DNA from: Actinomycetes bacterium
GTDB lineage: Bacteria; Actinomycetota; Acidimicrobiia; Acidimicrobiales; Microtrichaceae
DNA length: 14,196 nt
Reading direction: 5' to 3'
Assembly: GCA_023423215.1 (NCBI GenBank)
Contig: JAFAFZ010000309.1
Coordinates: 1 to 14,196 of the forward strand
Positions 6,987 to 13,256 of the stretch are shown here, one piece after another (position 1 is the first letter of the stretch; the number at the start of each line of letters is the position of its first letter). The notes under the pieces are model-generated. The model saw only the letters and a program-made list of their open reading frames with translations. It had not been told where the DNA came from and ran no database searches. The position numbers and the translations under genes are program-made.

Positions 6987-8786
6987 TCAGACCGAGGCCA
7001 GCGACTGGCCGTCGACCTCGTAGAGGGCCGACGACCCGGCCTGCACCGAGGGCACCAGGCCCGCGGCGGTCGGCAGGACCTGCTCGGCGTAGAAGCGGGC
7101 GGTGGTGATCTTGGCCTTGAGGTAGGCCTCGTCGTCGGAGCCCCCGTCCAGCTCGCCCTGCGCGGCCAGCGCCTGGCGTGCGAGCAGCCACCCGCCGGTC
7201 ACGATGCCGAAGATGCGCAGGTAGGGCGTCGCGCCCGACAGCGCCTGGACCGGGTCGGCCAGGCCGTTGGTCATGATCCACTCGGTGACGCCCGAGAGGG
7301 TCTGCACCGACTCGGCCAGCGTCGAGCGGATCGAGTCGAACTCCTTGCCGGCGGCGGCCAGCTCGGCGTCCAGGTCGCGCATGCGCTGCAGGTGGTCGTT
7401 GACCACGCCACCCATGCGCATGCCGAGCTTGCGGCCGACCAGGTCCATCGCCTGGATGCCGTTGGTGCCCTCGTAGATCGGGGCGATGCGCATGTCGCGG
7501 TAGTGCTGGGCGACGCCCGACTCCTCGACGTAGCCCATGCCGCCGAAGACCTGGATGGCGGTCGAGGTGACCTCCATGCCGACGTCGGTGCACCAGGCCT
7601 TCGTGACGGGGGTCAGCAGCTCGGCGGTCTCTTCCCAGGCGGTGGCCTCGTCACCCTCGAGGGCACGCGAGAAGTCGATCGCGGCGGCGTTGTAGACGAT
7701 CAGCGCGCGCATCGCCTCGATGTGGCTGCGCATGGTCAGCAGCATGCGGCGCACGTCGGGGTGCTCGATGATGAACGCCGGCTCCTTCGAGTCGCCGCCG
7801 ATCCGGCGACCCTGGCGACGCTCCTGCGAGTACGCCAGCGCCTTCTGGTAGGCGGTGTCGCCCAGGGCGGCACCCTGGATGCCCACCGCGATGCGCGCCG
7901 AGTTCATCATCGTGAACATCGCCCGCATGCCCTGGTTCTCCTCGCCGACGAGGTAGCCGGTGGCGCCGCCCTCGTCGCCGAAGCTCATGACGCACGTGGG
8001 CGAGGCGTGGATGCCCATCTTGTGCTCGATCGACACGCACCTCACGTCGTTGCGCTCACCGACGTTGCCGGCCTCGTCGACGTGGAACTTCGGGACGATG
8101 AAGAGCGAGATGCCCTTCGTGCCGGCCGGCGCCTCGGGCAGTCGGGCCAGGACGAGGTGCACGATGTTCTCGGTCATGTCGTGCTCGCCGAACGAGATGA
8201 AGATCTTCGTGCCGGTGATCTTGTAGGTGCCGTCGCCCTGGGGGATCGCCTTGGTGGTGCACAGGCCGACGTCCGAGCCGGCCTGGGGCTCGGTCAGGTT
8301 CATCGTGCCGGACCACTCACCGGTCACGAGGCGGCGCAGGTAGATCTCCTTCTGCGCCTCGTCGCCCCACTCCTGGAGGCACTCGATGGCACCGGTGGTC
8401 AGGCCCGGGCACATGGTCAGCGCGCCGTTGGCCGCCGTCTCGAACTCGGCTGCGCAGGCGAACACCGACTCGGGGAACCCGGCCCCGCCGTACTCGACGT
8501 GGGCGTTCAGCCCCTGCCAGCCGGCCTCGACGAACTTGGCGTAGGCCTCCTTGAAGCCGGTCGGCGTCTGCACGCCCTCGGGGCTCCAGGTCAGGCCCTC
8601 GCGGTCGCCCGAGGCGTTCAGCGGTGCGAACACCTCGTTCATGAAGCGGCCCTGCTCCTCGAGCACCGCCGCCACGGTCTCGACGTCGGCGTGGGCGTAG
8701 CGGTCGGTCGCCGCCAGCTGCTCGAGCTGGCCGATGTGGCGCAGCGTGAAGAGGGCGTCTTTGACGGGAGCTCGATACTCGGACAT
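6987..8786 (-). CDS. Long-form acyl-CoA dehydrogenase, DmdC/FadE5-like (599 aa)
   Basis: This FAD-dependent enzyme oxidises an acyl-CoA to the 2,3-enoyl-CoA and passes electrons to electron-transfer flavoprotein. Visible are an N-terminal helical extension (1-80) and the start of the catalytic core, with GWQGLNAHVEYGGAGFP (89-105). The flavin/substrate loop follows, MNLTEPQAGSDVG (162-174), with YKITGTKIFIS (188-198), SIEHKMGIHASPTCVMSFG (252-270) and QVFGGMGYVEESG (412-424). The catalytic base is E439 in IAPIYEGTNGIQAMDLVGRK (434-453). A further C-terminal helical domain (about 460-599) replaces the short end of ordinary 380-residue enzymes. The roughly 600-residue plan with 'YEGTNGIQ' is shared by DmdC (methylmercaptopropionyl-CoA dehydrogenase) and mycobacterial FadE5-like enzymes, so the substrate cannot be fixed. 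I choose ATG 8786: TAACAT lies 7 nt upstream. An earlier ATG (8804) lies inside the operator and would add MGNIGA. Confidence 0.95.
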   Translation of the reverse strand: MSEYRAPVKDALFTLRHIGQLEQLAATDRYAHADVETVAAVLEEQGRFMNEVFAPLNASGDREGLTWSPEGVQTPTGFKEAYAKFVEAGWQGLNAHVEYGGAGFPESVFACAAEFETAANGALTMCPGLTTGAIECLQEWGDEAQKEIYLRRLVTGEWSGTMNLTEPQAGSDVGLCTTKAIPQGDGTYKITGTKIFISFGEHDMTENIVHLVLARLPEAPAGTKGISLFIVPKFHVDEAGNVGERNDVRCVSIEHKMGIHASPTCVMSFGDEGGATGYLVGEENQGMRAMFTMMNSARIAVGIQGAALGDTAYQKALAYSQERRQGRRIGGDSKEPAFIIEHPDVRRMLLTMRSHIEAMRALIVYNAAAIDFSRALEGDEATAWEETAELLTPVTKAWCTDVGMEVTSTAIQVFGGMGYVEESGVAQHYRDMRIAPIYEGTNGIQAMDLVGRKLGMRMGGVVNDHLQRMRDLDAELAAAGKEFDSIRSTLAESVQTLSGVTEWIMTNGLADPVQALSGATPYLRIFGIVTGGWLLARQALAAQGELDGGSDDEAYLKAKITTARFYAEQVLPTAAGLVPSVQAGSSALYEVDGQSLASV

Positions 8787-8793
8787 GGCCCCT

Positions 8794-8799
8794 ATGTTA
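8794..8799 (-). promoter_or_regulatory. -10 element TAACAT of the acyl-CoA dehydrogenase gene
   Basis: On the minus strand TAACAT (TANNNT) ends 7 nt before ATG 8786, giving a predicted leaderless transcript. The AGGGG between them is only 2 nt from the ATG, too close for normal ribosome binding. The hexamer shares 3 bp with the palindrome at 8797-8810. Confidence 0.55.
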
Positions 8800-8810
8800 C
8801 CCATGGGTAA
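8797..8810. promoter_or_regulatory. Palindromic operator TTACCCATGGGTAA
   Basis: This is a perfect 14-bp inverted repeat (TTACCCA/TGGGTAA) in the 57-bp space upstream of the acyl-CoA dehydrogenase. It overlaps the -10 and lies in the core promoter, so a protein bound here should repress. Size and symmetry fit a TetR-family operator, a type that often controls acyl-CoA dehydrogenases, but no regulator gene is present in the window. Confidence 0.55.
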
Positions 8811-8843
8811 GTTGAGGGCCGAACGCGGCCGGAGGGACCCGGC

Positions 8844-9542
8844 TCAGGTCGCGTCGGCGCGCACGTGCGGGCTCATGACGGCGATCGGCAGCGAGATGCC
8901 GACCTCGCGGCCGCGCAGACCCGCGATGCGCCGTCCGGCCTGCACCGCTTCCTTGGGCGTGCCGAGCAGCTCGCCCAGGGTCGACGCGGTCGCGTCCAGG
9001 TCGGGTGCGACGAGCGCCAGGCCGAAGATCGAGGTCGCCTCGTCGGTGGTCGGCTCGCCCTCGTCGGGGCCGACCAGCTCGAGGATGACGTCGCCCGCCC
9101 AGAAGAAGGTCTGGCGCATCGGCGCGCCGTAGCTGGTCGTGCTGCGGCCGCCGCGGACCTCGAACCCGGCGTCGGTGAACGCGGCGACGGTGCGCTCGAC
9201 GTCACCGGTGCGCACGACGACGTGGTCGATCGAGGCGATGCCGTTCGGGTGGGCCGGGGCGGGTGCCGCGGCAGTGGCGCGCGGCGTGTCGCCCGTGGCG
9301 AGTGCCAGGCCGTCCAGCGAGGCGCCGTCCCGCCCCGCGGCGTCGAGCCCGTCGATCGACCAGCCGAGGAAGCCGCCACCGGTGCCCGTGCAGCGCAACG
9401 TCGTCGAGCCGAGGGCGAAGGTCCCGTCGTCGGCCACGTCGAAGCCGGCGTCGCGCCACGCCGACGCAGGATCGCCGAGGACCACCTCGAGCAGCTGGAG
9501 CGCGGCTCCGGTCGCGGCCGGCGAGGACGTGTCCCTGGTCAT
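8844..9542 (-). CDS. VOC / glyoxalase-like domain protein (232 aa)
   Basis: The second half is a vicinal-oxygen-chelate module: ASIDHVVVRTGDVERTVAAFTDAGFEVRGG (103-132), then PMRQTFFWAGDVILELVGPDEG (141-162) and SIFGLALVAPDLDATASTLGELLG (171-194). H107 at the start of the first strand and E155 in 'LELVGP' occupy positions of metal ligands in glyoxalase/dioxygenase relatives, with Q144 nearby, so metal binding is plausible. The first half (14-66; LQLLEVVLGDPASAWRDAGF and FALGSTTLRC) looks like a decayed copy of the same fold, joined by an Ala/Pro linker (about 89-100). The protein is cytosolic, with no signal peptide. The reaction is unknown; the family includes isomerases, dioxygenases, lyases and binding proteins. 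It lies upstream of the acyl-CoA dehydrogenase on the same strand, but that gene has its own promoter. A TACCGT 6 nt before ATG 9542 supports the start. Confidence 0.85.
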   Translation of the reverse strand: MTRDTSSPAATGAALQLLEVVLGDPASAWRDAGFDVADDGTFALGSTTLRCTGTGGGFLGWSIDGLDAAGRDGASLDGLALATGDTPRATAAAPAPAHPNGIASIDHVVVRTGDVERTVAAFTDAGFEVRGGRSTTSYGAPMRQTFFWAGDVILELVGPDEGEPTTDEATSIFGLALVAPDLDATASTLGELLGTPKEAVQAGRRIAGLRGREVGISLPIAVMSPHVRADAT

Positions 9543-9548
9543 GGGCGA

Positions 9549-9558
9549 ACGGTACCGT
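9549..9558. promoter_or_regulatory. Shared palindromic -10 (ACGGTACCGT) for a divergent gene pair
   Basis: The 10-bp perfect palindrome contains TACCGT on both strands: 9553-9558 on plus, 7 nt before GTG 9566 of the transporter, and 9554-9549 on minus, 6 nt before ATG 9542 of the VOC gene. Only 23 bp separate the two start codons, so both mRNAs would have to be leaderless if transcribed from here. Confidence 0.6.
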
Positions 9559-9565
9559 GGCCCGC

Positions 9566-10249
9566 GTGAGCGCGACCGAGCAGACCTCGCACGAGGTCGA
9601 CCTGACGCGGCGTGCGCTCACGTGGCTGCTCGTCGCGGCCTCCGCCTACGTGGCGTGCTCGCTCATGGCGAACGTGATGTCGGTGCGCATCCTGCGGTTG
9701 GGCCCGGACTGGGCGAGCTTCTCGATCGACGCGGGGACGCTGACGTATCCGCTGACGTTCACGCTGCGCGACCTGGTGCACAAGATCGGCGGCCGGTGGG
9801 CGGCACGGATCGTCATCCTGAGCGGCGCTGCGTTCAACGTGCTGCTCGCGCTCGGCCTGTGGGCGGCCGCCGAGCTGCCGGCGGACGTCGCCGTCACCAG
9901 CCCGGCGCAGGAGTGGTTCGGTCCCGTGCTGACCCCCGTCACGCGCATCGTGGCGGCGTCGGTCATCGCGCAGGTGCTCGCCGAGCTGGCCGACACCGAG
10001 GTGTACCACCGCTTCGTGCTGCGCTTCGGGCACCGGGTGCAGTGGGGGCGGGTGCTCACCTCGAACGCGGTCGCCATCCCGCTCGACTCGATCCTGTTCG
10101 TCGCGATCGCCTTCGGCGGCGACGTGCCGTTCTCGGTGGCGGTGTCGCTCGTGTGGGCGAACATCGCGGTCAAGGGCCTGGCGACGCTCGTCAGCGTCCC
10201 GCTGATCTACGTCGTGCCCGAGGACTTGAACCGACCACCGCTGGACTGA
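9566..10249 (+). CDS. Queuosine precursor transporter family protein, YhhQ/DUF165 (227 aa)
   Basis: This is a small multi-pass membrane protein of the VUT/QPTR family (DUF165, COG1738); E. coli YhhQ imports the queuosine precursors preQ0 and preQ1. After a polar N-terminus (1-14) the first helix holds LLVAASAYVACSLMANVMSVRI (about 21-42). Then comes the family signature FSIDAGTLTYPLTFTLRDLVHKIGG (about 52-76), with the 'AG-x-x-YPLTF-x-x-x-D' core. Further signature parts are a helix with VTRIVAASVIAQVLAELADTEVYH (residue region about 128-151; Q and D conserved) and RVLTSNAVAIPLDSILFV (S/N and PLDS), ending in a helix near 190-213. GTG 9566 is the only start that leaves a TACCGT -10 at 7 nt and gives a normal length. 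Queuosine genes are not visible in the window, so the substrate is inferred from family. It converges on the bL37 gene. Confidence 0.88.
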   Translation: MSATEQTSHEVDLTRRALTWLLVAASAYVACSLMANVMSVRILRLGPDWASFSIDAGTLTYPLTFTLRDLVHKIGGRWAARIVILSGAAFNVLLALGLWAAAELPADVAVTSPAQEWFGPVLTPVTRIVAASVIAQVLAELADTEVYHRFVLRFGHRVQWGRVLTSNAVAIPLDSILFVAIAFGGDVPFSVAVSLVWANIAVKGLATLVSVPLIYVVPEDLNRPPLD

Positions 10250-10293
10250 GCGCCGGCGGCCTTGGCCGGGTCGAGCCGAACCCGAACGCGTCA

Positions 10294-10324
10294 GCGCTCC
10301 CGTCGAACGGGTCGACAGGAGCGC
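10294..10324. terminator. Bidirectional hairpin between convergent transporter and bL37 genes
   Basis: A long stem is formed by GCGCTCC (10294-10300) with GGAGCGC (10318-10324), a single C/A mismatch, then GTCGA (10302-10306) with TCGAC (10312-10316), and a 5-nt loop. It lies between two convergent stops (10249 and 10343). There is no T-tract on either side, so it is of the GC-rich actinobacterial type. Confidence 0.65.
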
Positions 10325-10342
10325 GTCAGGACGGGGGATGGA

Positions 10343-10432
10343 TCAGGAGTTGCGGCCAGCGTTGGGCTTGCGGCCGTGATTGGCCTTCTTGCGTCGCACG
10401 TTGGCCTTCTTCTTCTGCGTGCGCTTCGACAT
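10343..10432 (-). CDS. 50S ribosomal protein bL37 (29 aa)
   Basis: The 29-codon frame encodes a very basic peptide beginning MSKRTQKKKANVRRKK and ending ANHGRKPNAGRNS. The segment KANHGRKPNA (about residues 17-26) matches the conserved end of bL37, a roughly 24-residue protein seen bound to the large ribosomal subunit of mycobacteria by cryo-EM, where it reads KANHGKRPNA. It is thus a structural peptide of the 50S subunit, restricted to actinobacteria as far as known. Here it is five residues longer, with a C-terminal GRNS. A TAGCCT -10 ends 9 nt upstream of ATG 10432, and no Shine-Dalgarno sequence is seen, so a leaderless mRNA is predicted. It is easy to miss because of its size. A strong hairpin follows it. 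Confidence 0.88.
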   Translation of the reverse strand: MSKRTQKKKANVRRKKANHGRKPNAGRNS

Positions 10433-10441
10433 AGGGGTGCG

Positions 10442-10447
10442 AGGCTA
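10442..10447 (-). promoter_or_regulatory. -10 element TAGCCT of the bL37 gene, leaderless type
   Basis: On the minus strand TAGCCT ends 9 nt before ATG 10432, identical in sequence and spacing to the element before the unknown gene at 5181. Confidence 0.6.
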
Positions 10448-10552
10448 CCCGCGCTCGGGTCGCGCGCTCCAGACGGGCTGCTCGGCGCTCGTCGATCGGC
10501 GTCGTGGCGGCTCAGGAGCCCGTCCGTCCCGCCGATGGGAACGGGCCCCGCG

Positions 10553-10558
10553 TACGCT
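10553..10558 (+). promoter_or_regulatory. -10 element TACGCT upstream of glutamate decarboxylase
   Basis: TACGCT (TANNNT) lies 61 nt upstream of ATG 10620, implying a leader of roughly 55 nt. No convincing -35 was seen. Unlike the leaderless genes, this one has a Shine-Dalgarno sequence. Confidence 0.4.
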
Positions 10559-10583
10559 GCCCAGTCGGGCCGTTGCACGCGCA

Positions 10584-10598
10584 CGTCCGACCCGGACG
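10584..10598 (+). promoter_or_regulatory. Hairpin in the glutamate decarboxylase leader
   Basis: CGTCCG (10584-10589), loop ACC, CGGACG (10593-10598) form a perfect 6-bp stem 11 nt before the ribosome binding site. It resembles the hairpin ahead of the hppA binding site in stem and loop size. Confidence 0.3.
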
Positions 10599-10609
10599 AC
10601 AACGCCCCC

Positions 10610-10614
10610 GGAGG
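10610..10614 (+). promoter_or_regulatory. Ribosome binding site GGAGG of glutamate decarboxylase
   Basis: GGAGG lies 5 nt before ATG 10620. It is the best Shine-Dalgarno sequence in the window and fixes the start, rejecting the upstream extension of the open frame to 10380. Confidence 0.75.
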
Positions 10615-10619
10615 CCGCC

Positions 10620-12077
10620 ATGACCGAGACCCCACCGCCCTCGCACACCGTCACGCCGGGCACGCAGGAGGCCCTCGACCGCGAGGCCGCGTCCCGTCCG
10701 GTGTCCGAACCGCCCGCCGACATCATCCTGAACCCGCAGACCACGGCGGCCGAGTACGAGTCCGTGCCGCGCTTCGAGATCCCCGCCGGCGAACTGCACG
10801 CCTCCGCCGCCTACCAGCTGGTGCACGACGAGGCGATGCTCGACGGCAACGCACGGCTGAACCTGGCGACCTTCGTCGGCACCTGGATGGACCAGGAGGC
10901 CGACCAGCTCTACCGGGACACCTTCGACAAGAACATCGTCGACAAGGACGAGTACCCGCAGACCGCGGCGATCGAGGAGCGCTGCGTGCGCATCCTGGCG
11001 AAGCTGTGGAACTCACCGGAGCCCGAGACGACCATGGGCACCTCGTGCGTCGGCTCCTCCGAGGCCTGCATGTTGGGAGGCCTGGCCCTGAAGCGGCGCT
11101 GGCAGGAGCGGCGCCGCAAGGAGGGCAGGTCGACGGACCGGCCGAACCTGGTGATGAGCGCCGCGGTGCAGGTCGTCTGGGAGAAGTTCGCCAACTACTG
11201 GGACGTCGAGATGCGGCTGGTGCCGGTCAGCGGCGAGGAGATCCACCTGACGCCCGAGACGATGCTCGCGCACGTCGACGAGAACACGATCGGCGTCGTC
11301 GCGATCATGGGCCAGACCTACACGGGGATCTACGAGCCGGTGAAGGACCTGGCCGCCGCGCTCGACGACCTGCAGGAGCGCACCGGCCTGGACATCCCGC
11401 TCCACGTCGACGGCGCCTCGGGCGGCATGGTCGCGCCCTTCCTGCAGCCCGAGATCGAATGGGACTTCCGCCTGCCGCGCGTGCACTCGATCAACACCTC
11501 GGGCCACAAGTACGGCCTGGTGTACCCGGGCGTGGGCTGGGTCGTCTGGCGCACCAAGGACCTGCTGCCCGAGGACCTGGTCTTCCACGTCGCCTACCTG
11601 GGCGGCGACATGCCGACCTTCGGGCTGAACTTCTCGCGACCCGGCGCGCAGGTGCTGCTGCAGTACTACACGTTCGTGCGCTACGGCCGGGCCGGCTTCG
11701 AGCGCATCCACGGCGCCTCGCAGACCGTCGCGATGGCGCTCGCCAAGCGCATCGACGCGATGGAGCACTTCACCCTGCTCTCGGACGGCGGTGACATCCC
11801 CGTCTTCGCGTGGAAGCTCGACCCGTCGGTCACCAAGTGGGACCTGCACGACCTGTCGCGGGCGCTGCGCGAGCGCGGCTGGCTGGTGCCGGCCTACCCG
11901 ATGCCGCCGGACCGCGAGGACCTGACGGTCATGCGCGTGGTGGTCCGCCACGGCTTCACCCCGGACATGGCCTACCTGTTCCTGGACACGCTCCAGGCGG
12001 CGGTGGCGTGGCTCGACAGCCTGACCGGCCCGCTGCCCAAGCCCGCCACGGCGGACACCCCGGCCTTCCACCACTAG
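10620..12077 (+). CDS. gadB: Glutamate decarboxylase, PLP-dependent (485 aa)
   Basis: The enzyme converts L-glutamate to GABA and CO2, consuming a proton. It is a group II PLP decarboxylase. PLP lysine K297 sits in HSINTSGHKYGLVYPG (289-304), D264 in LHVDGASGGMVAP (261-273) pairs with the pyridine nitrogen, and TSCVGSSEACMLGGLALKRRW (141-161) contacts the phosphate. LNLATFVGTWM (80-90) and DKNIVDKDEYPQTAAIEERC (103-122) are typical of true Gad rather than other decarboxylases. Length is close to the usual 460-490, with an extra polar N-terminus (1-35) and a Pro-rich C-terminus ending FHH. In E. coli GadB a C-terminal His blocks the active site at neutral pH; His484 here is the penultimate residue and may do the same. 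No GadC antiporter lies nearby, so a role in acid resistance rather than GABA metabolism is open. Confidence 0.96.
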   Translation: MTETPPPSHTVTPGTQEALDREAASRPVSEPPADIILNPQTTAAEYESVPRFEIPAGELHASAAYQLVHDEAMLDGNARLNLATFVGTWMDQEADQLYRDTFDKNIVDKDEYPQTAAIEERCVRILAKLWNSPEPETTMGTSCVGSSEACMLGGLALKRRWQERRRKEGRSTDRPNLVMSAAVQVVWEKFANYWDVEMRLVPVSGEEIHLTPETMLAHVDENTIGVVAIMGQTYTGIYEPVKDLAAALDDLQERTGLDIPLHVDGASGGMVAPFLQPEIEWDFRLPRVHSINTSGHKYGLVYPGVGWVVWRTKDLLPEDLVFHVAYLGGDMPTFGLNFSRPGAQVLLQYYTFVRYGRAGFERIHGASQTVAMALAKRIDAMEHFTLLSDGGDIPVFAWKLDPSVTKWDLHDLSRALRERGWLVPAYPMPPDREDLTVMRVVVRHGFTPDMAYLFLDTLQAAVAWLDSLTGPLPKPATADTPAFHH

Positions 12078-12079
12078 AC

Positions 12080-12112
12080 GCCCTGCGCCCGGTAGCGCAT
12101 CGGGTCGAGGGC
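12080..12112 (+). terminator. Weak hairpin after glutamate decarboxylase
   Basis: GCCCT (12080-12084) pairs with AGGGC (12108-12112), and inside it CCCG (12088-12091) pairs with CGGG (12101-12104) across a small internal loop. It is weaker than the other hairpins, but begins 3 nt after the stop. Confidence 0.35.
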
Positions 12113-12124
12113 GACGGCACCCAC

Positions 12125-12130
12125 TACCGT
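12125..12130 (+). promoter_or_regulatory. -10 element TACCGT of ychF
   Basis: TACCGT (TANNNT) lies 35 nt before GTG 12166, giving a short leader of about 28 nt. AGGA at 12156-12159, 6 nt before the GTG, is a plausible Shine-Dalgarno sequence. Confidence 0.4.
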
Positions 12131-12165
12131 GGTCCGCCGGTCAGACCCCCACCCCAGGACGTCAC

Positions 12166-13248
12166 GTGGAACGATTCGGATTCGTCGGCCTGCCCAACGC
12201 GGGCAAGTCCTCGCTGTACAACGCGCTCGCCGGCGGTGGCGCGCTCGCGGCGCCCTACGCCTTCGCGACCGTCGACCCGAACGTCGGCGTCGCCAAGGTG
12301 CCGGACGATCGGCTGCTCCGGCTCGCCGAGATGTCCCAGTCCAAGAACGTCGTTCCCGCGAGCGTCCAGTTCGTCGACATCGCCGGTCTGGTCGAGGGCG
12401 CGGCGCAGGGCGAGGGCCTGGGCAACCGCTTCCTGGCCCACATCCGAGAGGTCGACGCGATCGTCTTCGTCCTGCGCGCGTTCGAGGACGCCGACGTGCC
12501 CGGGTCCTCCGATCCGGTCGAGCAGCTCCAGACCCTCGAGGTCGAGCTGGTCTACGCGGACCTCGAGACGCTCGAGAAGCAGGCCGAGAAGCGCCGCAAG
12601 GCCGCGCGCGTCGACAAGTCGCTCCAGGACGAGGTCGCGTCGATGGACGCGGCGATCGAGCTGCTGCAGGCGGGAACGCCCCTCTACCGGGCGGACCTGG
12701 ACGAGGACGTGCGCACGCTCCTCACGCCGTTCTTCCTGCTGACCGCGAAGCCGGCGATGGCGCTCGTGAACCTGGACGAGGCACAGCTCGAGGACCCCGA
12801 GCCGTTGCTCGCACCGGTGCGCGCCGCCTTCGGAGCCGCGGGGCAGGACGCGGTCATCGGGCTGTGCATCCAGCTCGAGGCCGAGGCGGCGATGCTCGAC
12901 GAGGACTCGCGCGCCGAGATGCTCGAGGCGCTCGGGCTGGGCGAAGGCGCGCTGCCGACCTTCCTGCACGCCGCCTACCGGATGCTCGGGCTGCGCACCT
13001 TCCTCACCACCGGCGAGAAGGAGTCGCGTGCGTGGACCTTCCGCGCCGGCTCGAAGGCACCGCAGTGCGCAGGCGTCATCCACACCGACTTCGAGCGCGG
13101 GTTCATCCGTGCCGAGACGATCCGCTGGGACGAGCTGCTCGAGGCGGGCTCGTGGGCCAAGGCGCGAGAGCTCGGCAAGGCCCGCGTCGAGGGCAAGGAC
13201 TACGTCGTCGAGGACGGCGACGTGATGGACTTCCGGTTCAACGTCTGA
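12166..13248 (+). CDS. ychF: YchF/OLA1-family ATPase (360 aa)
   Basis: This is an Obg-like P-loop NTPase that prefers ATP and associates with the ribosome; it modulates stress responses and translation start selection. The G1 loop is GLPNAGKSS (8-16) and the G3 motif DIAGLVEGA (71-79). The G4 position reads NLDE (202-205), the N-x-x-E form that gives the family its ATP preference over GTP. LGNRFLAHIREVDAIVFVLRAFED (about 86-109) is also typical. A coiled-coil insertion spans about 120-165, and a TGS domain (about 276-359; RTFLTTGEKESRAWTFRAGSKAP, HTDFERGFIRAETI, GKDYVVEDGDVMDFRFNV) forms the C-terminus. Length and end DFRFNV are exactly typical. GTG 12166 is supported by the AGGA site and by the P-loop starting 8 residues in. 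Two hairpins follow. Confidence 0.98.
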   Translation: MERFGFVGLPNAGKSSLYNALAGGGALAAPYAFATVDPNVGVAKVPDDRLLRLAEMSQSKNVVPASVQFVDIAGLVEGAAQGEGLGNRFLAHIREVDAIVFVLRAFEDADVPGSSDPVEQLQTLEVELVYADLETLEKQAEKRRKAARVDKSLQDEVASMDAAIELLQAGTPLYRADLDEDVRTLLTPFFLLTAKPAMALVNLDEAQLEDPEPLLAPVRAAFGAAGQDAVIGLCIQLEAEAAMLDEDSRAEMLEALGLGEGALPTFLHAAYRMLGLRTFLTTGEKESRAWTFRAGSKAPQCAGVIHTDFERGFIRAETIRWDELLEAGSWAKARELGKARVEGKDYVVEDGDVMDFRFNV

Positions 13249-13256
13249 TGTCGCTG

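Noticed and set aside
8787..8804. Upstream ATG at 8804 as start of the acyl-CoA dehydrogenase
   Set aside because: It lies in the centre of the TTACCCATGGGTAA palindrome and upstream of the predicted transcription start; MSEYRAPV from 8786 fits the family N-terminus better.
6492..8810. A 772-codon plus-strand frame opposite the acyl-CoA dehydrogenase
   Set aside because: It is a mirror of the real gene, with no recognisable domain; the dehydrogenase motifs and promoter are on the minus strand.
9263..9565. N-terminal extension of the transporter back to 9263
   Set aside because: The added 101 residues are Arg/Pro-rich mirror sequence of the VOC gene; the family starts close to GTG 9566.
10537..10541. 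GGAAC-like motif upstream of glutamate decarboxylase as an ECF sigma -35
   Set aside because: The distance to any matching -10 is far too short for an ECF promoter; the nearby TACGCT fits the housekeeping type.
10380..10619. N-terminal extension of glutamate decarboxylase back to 10380
   Set aside because: It would run through the bL37 gene and the promoter; GGAGG 5 nt before ATG 10620 sets the start.
11013..12074. A 353-codon minus-strand frame inside glutamate decarboxylase
   Set aside because: It is an antisense artefact of codon bias; the plus-strand PLP motifs are decisive.
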